A stretch of DNA of 64,000 nucleotides from Streptomyces noursei ATCC 11455 (GCF_001704275.1 NZ_CP011533.1:8618001-8682000), one strand, 5' to 3'. Positions 24,296-33,983 are shown, counted from the stretch's first letter. A program made the numbers and translations. Notes: a model not told the origin generated them from the letters alone.

Positions 24296-26542
24296 TCACC
24301 CCAGCCCCGGAATCCCCGAGATCAGCAGATCGATCAGCTTGATGCCGACGAACGGCGCCACCAGCCCGCCCAGTCCGAAGAACGCCAGGTTGCGGCGCAA
24401 TAGGTCGTGGGCGGACGCCGGCCGATAGCGCACCCCGCGCAGCGCCAGCGGAATCAGCGCCACGATCACCAACGCATTGAAGATGATCGCCGAGGTGATC
24501 GCCGACGTCGGGCTGTGCAGTCCCATCACGTTCAGCGCCGCCAGCCCCGGATACGTCCCCGCGAACATCGCCGGAATGATTGCGAAGTACTTGGCCACGT
24601 CATTGGTGATCGAGAACGTGGTCAACGCGCCCCGGGTGATGAGCAGTTGCTTGCCCACCTCCACGATCTCGATCAACTTGGTCGGGTTGGAGTCCAGATC
24701 CACCATGTTCCCGGCCTCCTTGGCGGCGGAGGTGCCGGTGTTCATCGCCACGCCGACGTCCGCCTGCGCCAGCGCCGGCGCGTCGTTCGTCCCGTCGCCG
24801 GTCATCGCCACCAGCCGGCCACCCGCCTGCTCCCGGACGATCAGAGCGAGCTTGTCCTCCGGCGCGGCCTCCGCCAAGTAGTCGTCCACCCCGGCCTCCT
24901 GGGCGATCGCCCGCGCCGTCAGCGGATTGTCGCCCGTGACCATCACCGTCCGGATGCCCATCCGGCGCAACTCGGCGAACCGCTCCCGGATGCCGTCCTT
25001 CACCACGTCCTTCAGGTGCACCACGCCCAGCACCCGGGGCCCCTGCCGGTCGTCCATCGCCACCAACAGCGGTGTCCCCCCGGACGCGCCGATCGTGTCG
25101 CTGAACATCCGCGCCTCGGCCGGTACTTCGCCGCCCCGCTGCGCCACCCAGTCGATGATCTGCGCGGCCGCGCCCTTGCGGAGCACCACCTCGCCCGGAT
25201 ACTCCGACGGCCGCCCCGGCGCGCCCTCGGGCGTCGCCGCGGACCCACTCGCACCGTCAGCCCAGCGCAGATCCACCCCGCTCATCCGCGTCCGCGCGCT
25301 GAACGGCACATACCGGATGAAGGCCAGCTCGCCCTCGGCCGGCGCCCGCAACCCGTACTTCTCCCGGGCCAGCGCCACCACCGACCGCCCCTCGGGCGTG
25401 GTGTCCGCCAACGACGAGAGGGCGGCGGCATCCGCCAGCGCCAGCTCGTCCAGCCCCGGCAGCGGAACGAACGCCACCGCCTCCCGGTGACCGAGCGTGA
25501 TGGTGCCGGTCTTGTCGAGCAGCAGGGTGTTGATGTCCCCCGCGGCCTCCACCGCACGGCCCGACATGGCCACCACATTGCGCTGCACCAGGCGGTCCAT
25601 CCCGGCGATCCCGATCGCCGACAGCAGCGCCCCGATGGTCGTCGGGATCAGGGTCACCAGCAGGGCCACCAGCACCGCCGTCTGCTGGGCGGCGCCCGCG
25701 TACGTCGCCATCGGCTGCAGCGTGACGACCACCAGGAGGAAGACGATGGTCAGCGCGGCCAGCAGGATGTGCAGCGCGATCTCGTTGGGCGTCCGCTGCC
25801 GGGCGGCCCCCTCCACCAGCGCGATCATCCGGTCCAGGAACGAATGCCCGGCCCGCGACGTCACCCGCACCACGATCCGGTCCGACAGCACCATGGTCCC
25901 GCCCGTCACACCGGAGCGATCACCGCCCGCCTCGCGGAGCACCGGCGCCGACTCCCCGGTCACCGCGGACTCGTCGACGCTCGCCACCCCCTCGACCACC
26001 TCGCCGTCCGCCGGAATCGGCTCACCCGCGGCCACCACCACGAAGTCGAACGGCCGGAGATCGGACGCCGGAACGATCTCGGTCACGGCACGGTCCAGAT
26101 TGACGCCCACCCGCCAGTTGTCCCGCAGCCGCCGGGCCGTGAGATCCGTCCGGGCCCGGCGCAGCGACGCCGCCTGCGCCCTGCCACGGCCCTCCGCCAC
26201 CGCCTCGGCGAGCTGCGCGAACAGCACCGTCAGCCACAGCCACCCACTGATCACCCAGCTGAACACCGACGGGTACAGCACCGCGGACAGCGTGGTCAGC
26301 AGGGATCCGCAGGCCACGACGAAGAGCACCGGATTCCTGGCCAGTACCCGCGGATGCAGCTTGCGCAACGCCTCCGGCAGGGCCGTCAGCAGTACCCGTG
26401 GATCGAACAGCCCGGCCGGCGCCCGTCGTCGCCGTCCCCGGTGGCCACCGGCCCCCGACCCGCCACGGGCGGGCACACCGCCCATGCGGTCCGTCGGAGC
26501 CTGCGGCGCGAGAGGGGAAACGCGGGACGGGGCAGGAGGCAT
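24296..26542 (-). CDS. kdpB: KdpB-type P-type ATPase without KdpA/KdpC neighbours
   Basis: 748 residues. P-type ATPase motifs are complete: VTGES in the actuator domain, [12 protein letters not shown] with the phosphorylated Asp, VTGDNPLTA and [19 protein letters not shown] in the hinge. The fold matches KdpB, the catalytic subunit of the KdpFABC potassium pump, including the [17 protein letters not shown] helix. The N-terminus has an extra Pro/Arg/Gly-rich extension of about 50 residues. In known kdp operons kdpA precedes and kdpC follows; here a GH15 gene and an APC permease, both on the other strand, occupy those positions. Either the partner genes are elsewhere or this is an orphan. Confidence 0.9.
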   Translation of the reverse strand: MPPAPSRVSPLAPQAPTDRMGGVPARGGSGAGGHRGRRRRAPAGLFDPRVLLTALPEALRKLHPRVLARNPVLFVVACGSLLTTLSAVLYPSVFSWVISGWLWLTVLFAQLAEAVAEGRGRAQAASLRRARTDLTARRLRDNWRVGVNLDRAVTEIVPASDLRPFDFVVVAAGEPIPADGEVVEGVASVDESAVTGESAPVLREAGGDRSGVTGGTMVLSDRIVVRVTSRAGHSFLDRMIALVEGAARQRTPNEIALHILLAALTIVFLLVVVTLQPMATYAGAAQQTAVLVALLVTLIPTTIGALLSAIGIAGMDRLVQRNVVAMSGRAVEAAGDINTLLLDKTGTITLGHREAVAFVPLPGLDELALADAAALSSLADTTPEGRSVVALAREKYGLRAPAEGELAFIRYVPFSARTRMSGVDLRWADGASGSAATPEGAPGRPSEYPGEVVLRKGAAAQIIDWVAQRGGEVPAEARMFSDTIGASGGTPLLVAMDDRQGPRVLGVVHLKDVVKDGIRERFAELRRMGIRTVMVTGDNPLTARAIAQEAGVDDYLAEAAPEDKLALIVREQAGGRLVAMTGDGTNDAPALAQADVGVAMNTGTSAAKEAGNMVDLDSNPTKLIEIVEVGKQLLITRGALTTFSITNDVAKYFAIIPAMFAGTYPGLAALNVMGLHSPTSAITSAIIFNALVIVALIPLALRGVRYRPASAHDLLRRNLAFFGLGGLVAPFVGIKLIDLLISGIPGLG

Positions 26543-26872
26543 GCGCATGCTTTCTGGAGGGACGGGCGTGGGGGAGCGACCGGGAGACGCCGGCCCCCGG
26601 TCGCGGACCTGAGGCATGGGGCACCGAACGGCCTCCGACCTGCGCGTCCGCCGTCCGCGGCCGTCTCCCGGCCGGGACCGAATCTAGGGCCTCGTCCACC
26701 GGCCAGGCCCCGCCCGTGGACGGAATTTGCGGCTCTCTTACGGCTCTGGCCACGCCTTGTCGCCGACGGCCCGCGGACCGGCCCGGTCGCCGGGCGGAGG
26801 GGCGGTGGCGGGCCGCCCGGAGTTAGCCTGAATCCACTGCTCCTGCTCGTCCCCCAGCGCAGGGGAGGTCCG

Positions 26873-28735
26873 ATGACGACGCCCACGGGGCTCATGGCGA
26901 CACCCACCGCGAGCCTGCGCACCACCCGAGCCGACGCCCCCCGCTACGTCCCGATCGCCGAACACGGCCTGATCGGCGACATGCGCACCGCGGCCCTCGT
27001 CGGCACCAACGGCACCATCGACTGGTACTGCTGCACCCGCTTCGACGCGCCCAGTGTCTTCGCCGCGATCCTGGACGCCGACCGCGGCGGGGCCTTCCAA
27101 CTCGCCCCGGACGTGCCGACCCGCACCAAGCAGTTCTACTTCCCCGACACCAACATCCTGATCACCCGCTTCTTCGCCGACCACGGCGTCGGCGAGGTCC
27201 AGGACTTCATGCCGATCGTCGACGACTCCCGTGAGGCGGACCGACACCGGCTGATCCGGCGGGTGCTCTGCGTCCGAGGATCCCTGCCGTTCTCGGTGCG
27301 CGTGGCGCCCCGCTTCGACTACGGCCGGCAGCGGCACACCGTCCGCCCCCACCACCGCGGCCTGACCGTCTTCGACTCCCCGGAACTCTCCCTCGCCCTG
27401 ACCTCCAGCGTGCCGGTCGAGATCGACGGGTCCGACGCCCGCTGCTCCTTCACGCTCGCCGAGGGCGAGTCCGCGGTCTTCGCGCTCGACCGCATCGGTG
27501 AAGGCGTGGAGCCCCGGTTCTGCGCCGTCCAGGAGGCCGAGCAGCTCTTCGGCGCCACCGTGCGCTACTGGCGCGGCTGGCTCTCCCACTCCCGCTACCG
27601 AGGCCGCTGGCGGGAGATGGTGCACCGCTCCGCGCTCACCCTCAAGCTGCTCACCTACGCGCCCACCGGCGCCATCGTCGCCGCCCCCACCACCAGCCTG
27701 CCCGAGCAGATCGGCGGCGAGCGAAACTGGGACTACCGCTACGTCTGGGTGCGGGACGCCGCCTTCTGCATCTACGCCCTGCTCCGCCTCGGCTTCACCG
27801 ACGAAGCGGAATCCTTCGTGCGCTTCCTCTCCTCGAAGATCTGTCTGAAGGACTGCGCCCACGGCCCGCTGCAGATCATGTACGGCATCGACGGCCGCAG
27901 CGAACTCCCCGAAGTGGAACTCCGGCACCTGGAAGGCCACTTGGGATCCGCGCCGGTACGCATCGGCAACAACGCCGTCAACCAGCTCCAGCTCGACATC
28001 TACGGCGCGCTCATCGACTCCCTCTACCTCTACGACAAATGGGGACAGCCGCTCTCCAGCGACCACTGGGACGCCGTCTGCAACCTGGTGAACTGGGTCT
28101 GCGACAACTGGGACCAGCCGGACGAGGGCATCTGGGAGACCCGCGGCAAGATCCAGAACTTCCTCTACTCGCAGTTGATGTGCTGGGTCGCCCTCGAACG
28201 GGCCATGCGGATCGCCCGCCACCGCGGACTGCCCGCCGACATGATCCGCTGGGGACGGGAGCGCGACGCGATCTACCGACGCATCATGCAGCGCGGCTGG
28301 TCCACCGAGCGCCGGGCGTTCGTCCAGCACGAGGGCGACGACGTGCTGGACGCCGCGGTCCTGATGATGCCGCTGGCCAAGTTCATCTCACCGACCGACC
28401 CCAAGTGGCTCTCCACCCTGGACGTCCTCGGCGAGGAACTGGTCTCCGACTCCCTGGTCTACCGCTACGACCCCAAGGCCAGCCCCGACGGACTCCGGGG
28501 CGAGGAAGGCACCTTCTCCATCTGCTCGTTCTGGTACGTGGAGGCACTCTCCCGCGCGGGCCGGGTGGACGAGGCCCGGCTCGCCTTCGAGAAGATGCTC
28601 ACCTACGCCAACCACGTCGGCCTCTTCGCCGAGGAGATCGGCCGCACCGGCGAACAGATCGGCAACTTCCCCCAGGCGTTCACCCACCTGGCACTGATCA
28701 GCGCGGCGTTCAACCTCGACCGGGCCCTGGGCTGA
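26873..28735 (+). CDS. glycoside hydrolase family 15 (glucoamylase/trehalase-like)
   Basis: 620 residues, cytosolic. The N-terminal beta-sandwich (IAEHGLIGDMRTAALVGTNG, then IDWYCCTRFDAPSVFAAIL) precedes an (alpha/alpha)6 barrel with NWDYRYVWVRDAAF. The likely general acid Glu is in PDEGIWETRG (about 417-421) and the base in EQIGNFPQAF (about 594). Actinobacterial members of this length include trehalases and alpha-glucan glucosidases; the exact sugar cannot be told. The ATG has AGGGGAGG upstream. It is a single gene, divergent from KdpB. Confidence 0.93.
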   Translation: MTTPTGLMATPTASLRTTRADAPRYVPIAEHGLIGDMRTAALVGTNGTIDWYCCTRFDAPSVFAAILDADRGGAFQLAPDVPTRTKQFYFPDTNILITRFFADHGVGEVQDFMPIVDDSREADRHRLIRRVLCVRGSLPFSVRVAPRFDYGRQRHTVRPHHRGLTVFDSPELSLALTSSVPVEIDGSDARCSFTLAEGESAVFALDRIGEGVEPRFCAVQEAEQLFGATVRYWRGWLSHSRYRGRWREMVHRSALTLKLLTYAPTGAIVAAPTTSLPEQIGGERNWDYRYVWVRDAAFCIYALLRLGFTDEAESFVRFLSSKICLKDCAHGPLQIMYGIDGRSELPEVELRHLEGHLGSAPVRIGNNAVNQLQLDIYGALIDSLYLYDKWGQPLSSDHWDAVCNLVNWVCDNWDQPDEGIWETRGKIQNFLYSQLMCWVALERAMRIARHRGLPADMIRWGRERDAIYRRIMQRGWSTERRAFVQHEGDDVLDAAVLMMPLAKFISPTDPKWLSTLDVLGEELVSDSLVYRYDPKASPDGLRGEEGTFSICSFWYVEALSRAGRVDEARLAFEKMLTYANHVGLFAEEIGRTGEQIGNFPQAFTHLALISAAFNLDRALG

Positions 28736-28763
28736 CCCGCGCCCGTGGCGGCGCGTCGCCCGC

Positions 28764-29501
28764 TCAGGCGTCGCCGGGCAGCAGGTGCTGGTCGACCTGC
28801 CGGAACGCCCAGCTGCCCTTGGCATGGGTGAACACCCACACCAGGTCGAAGCGGTCGGGCCACTCGTCGGGGACGCCGCTGCCGGAGGCGCCGAGCGCGG
28901 AGACGATGTCGGGGATGCGACTGTGCTCCCAGCAGATCAGCACCGGCCCGGTCGCGGACAGGGCGGTCTTCGCGAGGGCGTCCTCCTCGGACTCGGCGAA
29001 CTCGGTGTCGACCTTCAGGCCCATGTGGTGGGCGAGCGGGGTGACGGTCTGTCGCATCCGGTGCGCACCGGCGTTGGGGCCCTGGTCGGTCGCGGCGTAG
29101 ATCGTCCGGGGGCGCTCGATGCCGGACGGGAGCTTCTGGCCCGCCGGCGGGTCGAAGAGCTTGGGCAGCGCGTTGGCCCGGTCCCAGCCGCGCCGGGTGA
29201 GCGACTTGTGGTCCTCGTGGCCGTGCTCGTCGATGCCGGGGTGGTGCTTGTCGGGCTTCTCGCCGTGCCGGATGATCATGATGACGGTGGAGTTCCCCGG
29301 CGTGGGCTTCCCCGCGCCGTGCGGGCTGAGCGACGCGGCGGTCCCCTTCTTCCCGCCGCAGGCCGCGAGCACCGCCGGGGCCGCCGCGGCCAGCCCCGCC
29401 AGCACCCAGCGGCGACTGACCGCGGGGCGACCGGCGGCAGGGGGCGGGGCGGCGGCAGAGGTGTGGGGGGAGTCGTCCTCGGAGATCCTCGAATTCGGCA
29501 T
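28764..29501 (-). CDS. lipoprotein of the histidine phosphatase superfamily
   Basis: 245 residues. A Tat-like N-terminus (SRRWVLAGLAAAAPAVLAAC) ends in a lipobox with Cys, so the protein should be anchored on the outer face of the membrane. The phosphatase core starts with VIMIIRHGEKPD, and the second catalytic His may be in ICWEHSRIPDIV. RTIYAATDQGP and RMRQTVTPLA are typical of the branch. AAGGAG precedes the ATG. The substrate is unknown. Confidence 0.88.
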   Translation of the reverse strand: MPNSRISEDDSPHTSAAAPPPAAGRPAVSRRWVLAGLAAAAPAVLAACGGKKGTAASLSPHGAGKPTPGNSTVIMIIRHGEKPDKHHPGIDEHGHEDHKSLTRRGWDRANALPKLFDPPAGQKLPSGIERPRTIYAATDQGPNAGAHRMRQTVTPLAHHMGLKVDTEFAESEEDALAKTALSATGPVLICWEHSRIPDIVSALGASGSGVPDEWPDRFDLVWVFTHAKGSWAFRQVDQHLLPGDA

Positions 29502-29769
29502 ATGCGCAGTCTCCTTCGTGGCAGGGAAGGGTGGGGGGTGGTGCTGCGGCAGTAGAGCACGCGTCGCTGAGGAAGCCCGCCGAATGGTGGTGCTCAGGTG
29601 CAGACGGGCCGGCGGGGTCGCGGGGCGTGGGTCCCGAGCAGTCCACAGGGCCCGGCGGGGCGCCCGCAAGAGGGCGTGGCCGGCGCCCCGGGGTGGCGCA
29701 CACCGAAGAGGACGACTCCGGCGGGAGCGCGATCGGTGCCCCGCTGCAGGCGGTGCCGGTCGGTTCCGG

Positions 29770-30681
29770 TCAGCGGTCGGCGAGTTGACGTACGTGGTGG
29801 GCCACGTCCCGCCACACCGGTTCCGGCAGCCCGTGGCCGACGCCGGGCAGCGGGACGAAGCGTGCGCCCGGTATGCGGGCCGCGACCGTGCGGCCGGCCG
29901 ACGGCTTGACGAGGGGATCGTCCAGGCCGTGCAGGACCAGGGTCGGCGCCGTGATGCGCTCGATGGCGGGGCCGTGCCACTGCGCGCCGATCTGGCGGCT
30001 CTGGCTGCGGGCGTCCAGGACACCCGCGTCGGGCGCGCTGACGAGCCTGGCCCGGAGGGCCGGCTCGTCGAAGGGGTGGGCGGGGGAGTGGAGCAGACGG
30101 GCGAGCGCCACGCCGGCCTCGATGTGCCCTTCGGGGGTGGGCGGGTGGTTCATGCGGGCGAGCCGGGCGAGGGTGCGCAGCCGGATGTGGCGCATGGCGC
30201 CCAGTCCGGCACAGTCGCCGGGAACGGCCGACACGGTGGTGAGCGTGCGCACGCGCCGGGGGTGGCGCAGGGCGATGCGCTGGGCGACCGCGCCGCCGAG
30301 GGACTGGCCGAAGAGGTGCGCGGAGTCCCAGCCCAGCGCGTCCAGTACGGCCATGGCGTCGTCGGCCATGTCCTCGGCCGTGTAGGCGGCGCCGCGCCTG
30401 CGGAGCAGGGCGGAGATGGGGTTGGCGGTGGCGGTGGGCGGCAGGTGCGTCGATTCGCCCGCGTCGCGCTGGTCGTAGCGGGCGACCGTGAACCCCTCGG
30501 CGGTCAGTGCCCGGGCCAGGCCGGTGGGCCACCACTGCCGGGAGACGCCCAGGCCGGTCACCAGGAGGAGCGGCTCGGCGTCGGTGTGTCCGGGCGCCAA
30601 CTGGTCGTGGACGAGCCGGACTTCGCCGTTCGTCGCCCACTGGGTGGCGCTCCACGTGGGGGACGAGGTGTGGTGCTGCAT
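29770..30681 (-). CDS. alpha/beta hydrolase
   Basis: 303 residues. The nucleophile elbow is HLFGQSLGGAVAQ, the oxyanion region LLLVTGLGVSRQWW, an acidic residue lies in LHGLDDPLVKPS, and the catalytic His in PGVGHGLPEPVW. RYDQRDAGES after strand 4 is typical of esterase/lactonase-like members. It is divergent from a TetR gene with a 112-nt gap holding a 6-3-6 palindrome, so it is the likely target of that regulator, possibly degrading the inducer. Confidence 0.93.
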   Translation of the reverse strand: MQHHTSSPTWSATQWATNGEVRLVHDQLAPGHTDAEPLLLVTGLGVSRQWWPTGLARALTAEGFTVARYDQRDAGESTHLPPTATANPISALLRRRGAAYTAEDMADDAMAVLDALGWDSAHLFGQSLGGAVAQRIALRHPRRVRTLTTVSAVPGDCAGLGAMRHIRLRTLARLARMNHPPTPEGHIEAGVALARLLHSPAHPFDEPALRARLVSAPDAGVLDARSQSRQIGAQWHGPAIERITAPTLVLHGLDDPLVKPSAGRTVAARIPGARFVPLPGVGHGLPEPVWRDVAHHVRQLADR

Positions 30682-30718
30682 CGAGTTCCCTCCCGGTAGT
30701 CGCGGTGACCGAAATACT

Positions 30719-30733
30719 GCGAACGATGTTCGC
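30719..30733. promoter_or_regulatory. TetR operator between hydrolase and regulator genes
   Basis: GCGAAC (30719-30724), 3-nt GAT, GTTCGC (30728-30733): a perfect inverted repeat 38 nt upstream of the hydrolase start. A TATAGT hexamer at 30745-30750 could be the -10 box of the TetR gene. Binding of both promoters by the TetR protein is the likely control. Confidence 0.7.
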
Positions 30734-30793
30734 GGTTACGTGGTTATAGTTATCAGCAAGGAGTCGGATGAGGGAAGGGGCGGGTGAGGCTGG

Positions 30794-31555
30794 ATGGCCG
30801 GCAAGGCGGACCGGGCGGCGGCGACGGAGACCGCGCTGGTGTGGGAGCGGCCCGAGCGGGGGACGCGGGGGCCCGCACCCGAGCGGAGTCGGGAGCAGCT
30901 CACCGAGGCCGCCATCGGGCTCGCCGACGCGGGCGGGATGGCCGCGGTGTCGGTCCGGCAGGTGGCCCGCGAGCTGGGCACCGGGCCCGCGTCCCTCTAC
31001 CGGTACGTGGCCGGCCGGGACGACCTGGTGGACCTGATGGTGGACACCGCGACCGGGGAGATCGACCTCGATGCGGAGCTGACGGGGGATCCGGTGACGG
31101 ACCTGGTGGCGCTGGCCACCCGGACGCAGCGGGTCCACCTGCGGCACCCGTGGCTGCTGGAGGTGCCGCCGGAGGCCCTGCGGGTGGGGCCGCGGGGGCT
31201 GGACTACCTGGAGTTCGCGCTGCGCGCGCTGGAGCCCGTCGCGGGACTGACCGGGCCGGGCAAGCTGGAGGCGGTGGCCGTGCTGAACGCCCTGGTCGCC
31301 ATGTTGTCCGGTGTCGAAATCCGGGCCCGCCGGTCACCGACGGGCCGTCAGGCGGCACAGGCCGCCTACCTGGGCGCGGTGGCCGGGCGCGGCGGGCATC
31401 CGCTGCTGGCGGCGGCGCTGGCCGGCGGGGCGGCGGACGGCGCGCACCTCGGTGCCGGGGACGCCACCAGGGCCGGCGCCGGCTTCGAGCGGGTGGTCCG
31501 GCGGGTGCTGGCGGGCCTGCTCGCCCCCGATCCGCCGGCCCCGCCGGTCCGCTGA
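30794..31555 (+). CDS. TetR-family transcriptional repressor
   Basis: 253 residues. The HTH is VSVRQVARELGTGPASLYRYVAG (about residues 53-75), followed by DDLVDLMVD. The C-terminal part matches the TetR_C branch typical of Streptomyces repressors (LVALATRTQRVHLRHPWL). It reads divergently from the alpha/beta hydrolase and has a clear operator between them. The ligand is unknown. A 17-bp hairpin lies downstream. Confidence 0.92.
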   Translation: MAGKADRAAATETALVWERPERGTRGPAPERSREQLTEAAIGLADAGGMAAVSVRQVARELGTGPASLYRYVAGRDDLVDLMVDTATGEIDLDAELTGDPVTDLVALATRTQRVHLRHPWLLEVPPEALRVGPRGLDYLEFALRALEPVAGLTGPGKLEAVAVLNALVAMLSGVEIRARRSPTGRQAAQAAYLGAVAGRGGHPLLAAALAGGAADGAHLGAGDATRAGAGFERVVRRVLAGLLAPDPPAPPVR

Positions 31556-31604
31556 CCGTCCGGCGCCGCGAACGGAGCAGGCGCGCGGGAAGGAATCTCC
31601 GGGC

Positions 31605-31663
31605 CTGTCCGCGAAGTCCCGCCTGGTCGCCCCTCGGAGCGGACGACGGGACTTTGCGGACAG
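31605..31663. terminator. long hairpin between convergent genes
   Basis: CTGTCCGCGAAGTCCCG (31605-31621) pairs with 31647-31663 over 17 bp with a single mismatch and a 25-nt loop. It lies between the TetR stop and the stop of the convergent hydrolase (31669), so it may terminate both. The length of the arms also fits a remnant of a repeat element. Confidence 0.6.
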
Positions 31664-31668
31664 AACGC

Positions 31669-32595
31669 CTAGCGCTCTCGCCGGGGCGACGTCCGCGGGT
31701 CGGTGCAGTACGGCAGGTCGTGCACCGGCCGATCGTGCAGGAAGCGCGTGACCAGGTCCGCGTACTCGGCCTCGCGCTCCAGATGGGCCATGTGGTCGGC
31801 GTCGCGGATGAGGGCGAATGCGCAGCCGGCGATGGTGGCCGCGACGGCCCGGTTCTCCTCCGGTGAACTGGCGCAGTCGTGCTCGCCGGTGAACACGAGC
31901 GCGGGGACCCCCTCGATCCCGCCCGGCGGGTAGAGGTCGGTGTCCAGGAGGCGTTCGTGGCAGGCGGCGTAGCGCAGTGCGGCGCTCTGCGACGTCCGCA
32001 TCAGCTGGCGTTCCAGGAGCCGGGCGACCGCGGGCCCCTGGGCGACCTCGTTCCGGGTGGCGCCGTTGACCAGCATGTCGACGACGTTGCGGGCGTAGTC
32101 CCGGCGGGCCGGCTCGTCGGCCGGGCGGGAGCTCGCGGTGCCCACCAGTTCCAGGCCCTGGCGGACCACCGCGGCCAGCCGGGGGCCGACCCGGGGCGTG
32201 GCACCGGCGAGCAGCAGCCGGGCCACCCGGTCCGGGTGCGACTGGGCCAGGCGGTAGGCGATGGGGGCACCGTAGGAGGCGCCGAGGACGTTGACCTGGT
32301 CCATGGCCAGCCGGTCGAGGGCGTGCAGCACCGAATCGGCCAGGACCTCGAAGCCGGCGCTGGCGGCCAGGTCGCCGGCGCTGCCGGTGCCCGGCAGGTC
32401 CATCAGCACCAGGTCGGTGTGCGTGGTGAGTCGGCGTTCCAACCGTGGCCAGGAGTACATGTCCTGGAGAGCGCCGCCGATCAGGACGAGCGGCTCGGTG
32501 CCGGACCGGTGCCGGGGCATGAGGAGTCGGCACGCGTAGGTCATGTCCCCTAAGGCCAGGGGGACGAGGCGTTCGTCGGCTTCCATGGTTTCCAC
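31669..32595 (-). CDS. alpha/beta hydrolase of the KASIII-ACP set
   Basis: 308 residues from a GTG with GAGGAGG 6 nt upstream. The nucleophile elbow is VNVLGASYGAPIAYRL, the acid lies in VFTGEHDCASSPEEN, and the His in DADHMAHLEREAEYAD. VLIGGALQDMYSWPRLERRL is the oxyanion region. It follows the ACP gene by 18 nt and the KASIII gene, so it may act on the ACP-bound product as a thioesterase or acyltransferase. I cannot tell hydrolysis from transfer by sequence. Confidence 0.9.
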   Translation of the reverse strand: METMEADERLVPLALGDMTYACRLLMPRHRSGTEPLVLIGGALQDMYSWPRLERRLTTHTDLVLMDLPGTGSAGDLAASAGFEVLADSVLHALDRLAMDQVNVLGASYGAPIAYRLAQSHPDRVARLLLAGATPRVGPRLAAVVRQGLELVGTASSRPADEPARRDYARNVVDMLVNGATRNEVAQGPAVARLLERQLMRTSQSAALRYAACHERLLDTDLYPPGGIEGVPALVFTGEHDCASSPEENRAVAATIAGCAFALIRDADHMAHLEREAEYADLVTRFLHDRPVHDLPYCTDPRTSPRRER

Positions 32596-32613
32596 GGCGG
32601 CCTCCTCTTGGGC

Positions 32614-32862
32614 TTATGCGGTGGAGGGGAGCGAGGCGGTGTCGCCGCGGCGGGCGATGAGGTCGGCGAGGTCGGCGACGGTCGGCGCCGCGGACAGCTC
32701 GTCCTCGTCGATCACCAGCCCCAGTACGTCCTCCAGCGCCATGGACAGCACGGTGACGGCCATCGAGTCGATACCCGCCCGGGCCAGCGACGCTTCCGGG
32801 ACGATCGGCTCGCCGGGCAATCCGGCCCGGGTGATGAGGAGTTCCTTCAACTGTGCGTACAT
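32614..32862 (-). CDS. stand-alone acyl carrier protein
   Basis: 82 residues with the four-helix ACP fold. The phosphopantetheine site is Ser33 in AGIDSMAV. Acidic helix II (MALEDVLGLVIDEDEL) is suited to docking with partner enzymes. It is not the housekeeping ACP by context: it stands between a KASIII gene and an alpha/beta hydrolase gene. AGGAAG lies 5 nt before the ATG. Confidence 0.93.
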   Translation of the reverse strand: MYAQLKELLITRAGLPGEPIVPEASLARAGIDSMAVTVLSMALEDVLGLVIDEDELSAAPTVADLADLIARRGDTASLPSTA

Positions 32863-32927
32863 GGTCACTTCCTTGGGGACGGGGCCGTCGGGGGAGTGAG
32901 GCCGTTGCGGGGTGCGCGTCGTGGTGG

Positions 32928-33968
32928 TCAGCGTTCGGCCTGCAGGCCGGCGGGCCAGACCAGCGTCGTGGCCGCCCAGGCGAGCCCGCTGCCGAAGGCG
33001 ACCAGCAGGACGCGGTCGCCGGGGCGCAGGGCTCCTTCGGCGGCGGCGTCCGTCAGGAGCAGGGGGATGGAGGCGGCGGCGGTGTTCCCCACCGTCGCGA
33101 TGTTCGACGGCACCCGCTCCGGCGGGATGCCCAGCGCGTCGGAGACGGCGGCGCTGATCCGCGCGTTGGCCTGATGGACGATCAGCCGGTCGACGTCCGC
33201 CAGGGCCCAGCCCGCCGCGGCGGCGGCCCGGGTGGCGGCGGCCGTCATGCGGCGCACGGCGTGCCGGAGCACTTCGTTGCCGCGCATCCGGACGTGCCGT
33301 TCGCTCTTCGGCGCGGCGTCCCGGCCGTCGCGGTTCCGTGAGCCGCCGACCGGGACCACGATGGCGTCGGCGCGCTCGCCGTCGCTGCCCCACACCACCT
33401 CGCCCAGCGAACCGGCCTGGCCGGGGCGTCCGGCTTCCAGGACGGCGGCGCCGGCGCCGTCCCCGAAGATCGGCGCCGTGGCGCGGTCCTCGGGGTCGAT
33501 CACGGCGGACATCGTCTCGGCGCCGATGACCAGAACCCGTCCGGCCGTACCGGAACGGATGAGGCCGGCCGCGACCGTCGTGGCGTAGAGGAACCCCGAG
33601 CAGCCCGCGGCGATGTCGAACGCCGCGGCGTTGCCCAGCCCGAGCCGGGCCGCGACGTCCGGGGCGGTGGCCGGGCACGGGTGGTCCGGCGTGGTGGTGG
33701 CCAGGACGACGGCGTCCGCCTGGGTCACCCCGGCGGACCGCAGGGCGCGGGCGCCGGCCTCGGCGGCCAGGTCCCCGGTGGCGGTCTTGGGGTCCGCACG
33801 GCGTCGCACGGAGATGCCGATCCGTTCGCGGATCCAGGCGTCCGAGGTGTCCAGGTGGGCGCAGAGTTCGTCGTTGGTGACCTCGCGGGGCGGTAGCCAG
33901 GCCCCGAGTCCGGTCAGTACTGCGGTCGTGGCCGCTGGGGCCTGCGCACTGTCCTCCGACTCATACAT
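32928..33968 (-). CDS. beta-ketoacyl-ACP synthase III (FabH-like)
   Basis: 346 residues. The Cys-His-Asn triad is Cys123 (IAAGCSGF), His265 (IVHQANAR) and Asn295 (VGNTAAAS). GDGAGAAVLE and the C-terminal LVAFGSGLAWAATTL are standard KASIII features. It could start or transfer an acyl chain on the ACP encoded just downstream. Housekeeping fabH normally sits with fabD, acpP and fabF; none are here, so this is a specialised copy. No Shine-Dalgarno is seen before the ATG; a short palindrome lies directly upstream. Confidence 0.94.
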   Translation of the reverse strand: MYESEDSAQAPAATTAVLTGLGAWLPPREVTNDELCAHLDTSDAWIRERIGISVRRRADPKTATGDLAAEAGARALRSAGVTQADAVVLATTTPDHPCPATAPDVAARLGLGNAAAFDIAAGCSGFLYATTVAAGLIRSGTAGRVLVIGAETMSAVIDPEDRATAPIFGDGAGAAVLEAGRPGQAGSLGEVVWGSDGERADAIVVPVGGSRNRDGRDAAPKSERHVRMRGNEVLRHAVRRMTAAATRAAAAAGWALADVDRLIVHQANARISAAVSDALGIPPERVPSNIATVGNTAAASIPLLLTDAAAEGALRPGDRVLLVAFGSGLAWAATTLVWPAGLQAER

Positions 33969-33969
33969 G

Positions 33970-33983
33970 GATTAAATGTAATC
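33970..33983. promoter_or_regulatory. palindrome GATTAAATGTAATC abutting the KASIII start
   Basis: GATTA and TAATC separated by 4 nt form a perfect AT-rich palindrome 1 nt upstream of the KASIII ATG. This is where a ribosome site would be expected. A leaderless transcript with the operator over the transcription start would fit; this is inference. Confidence 0.4.
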
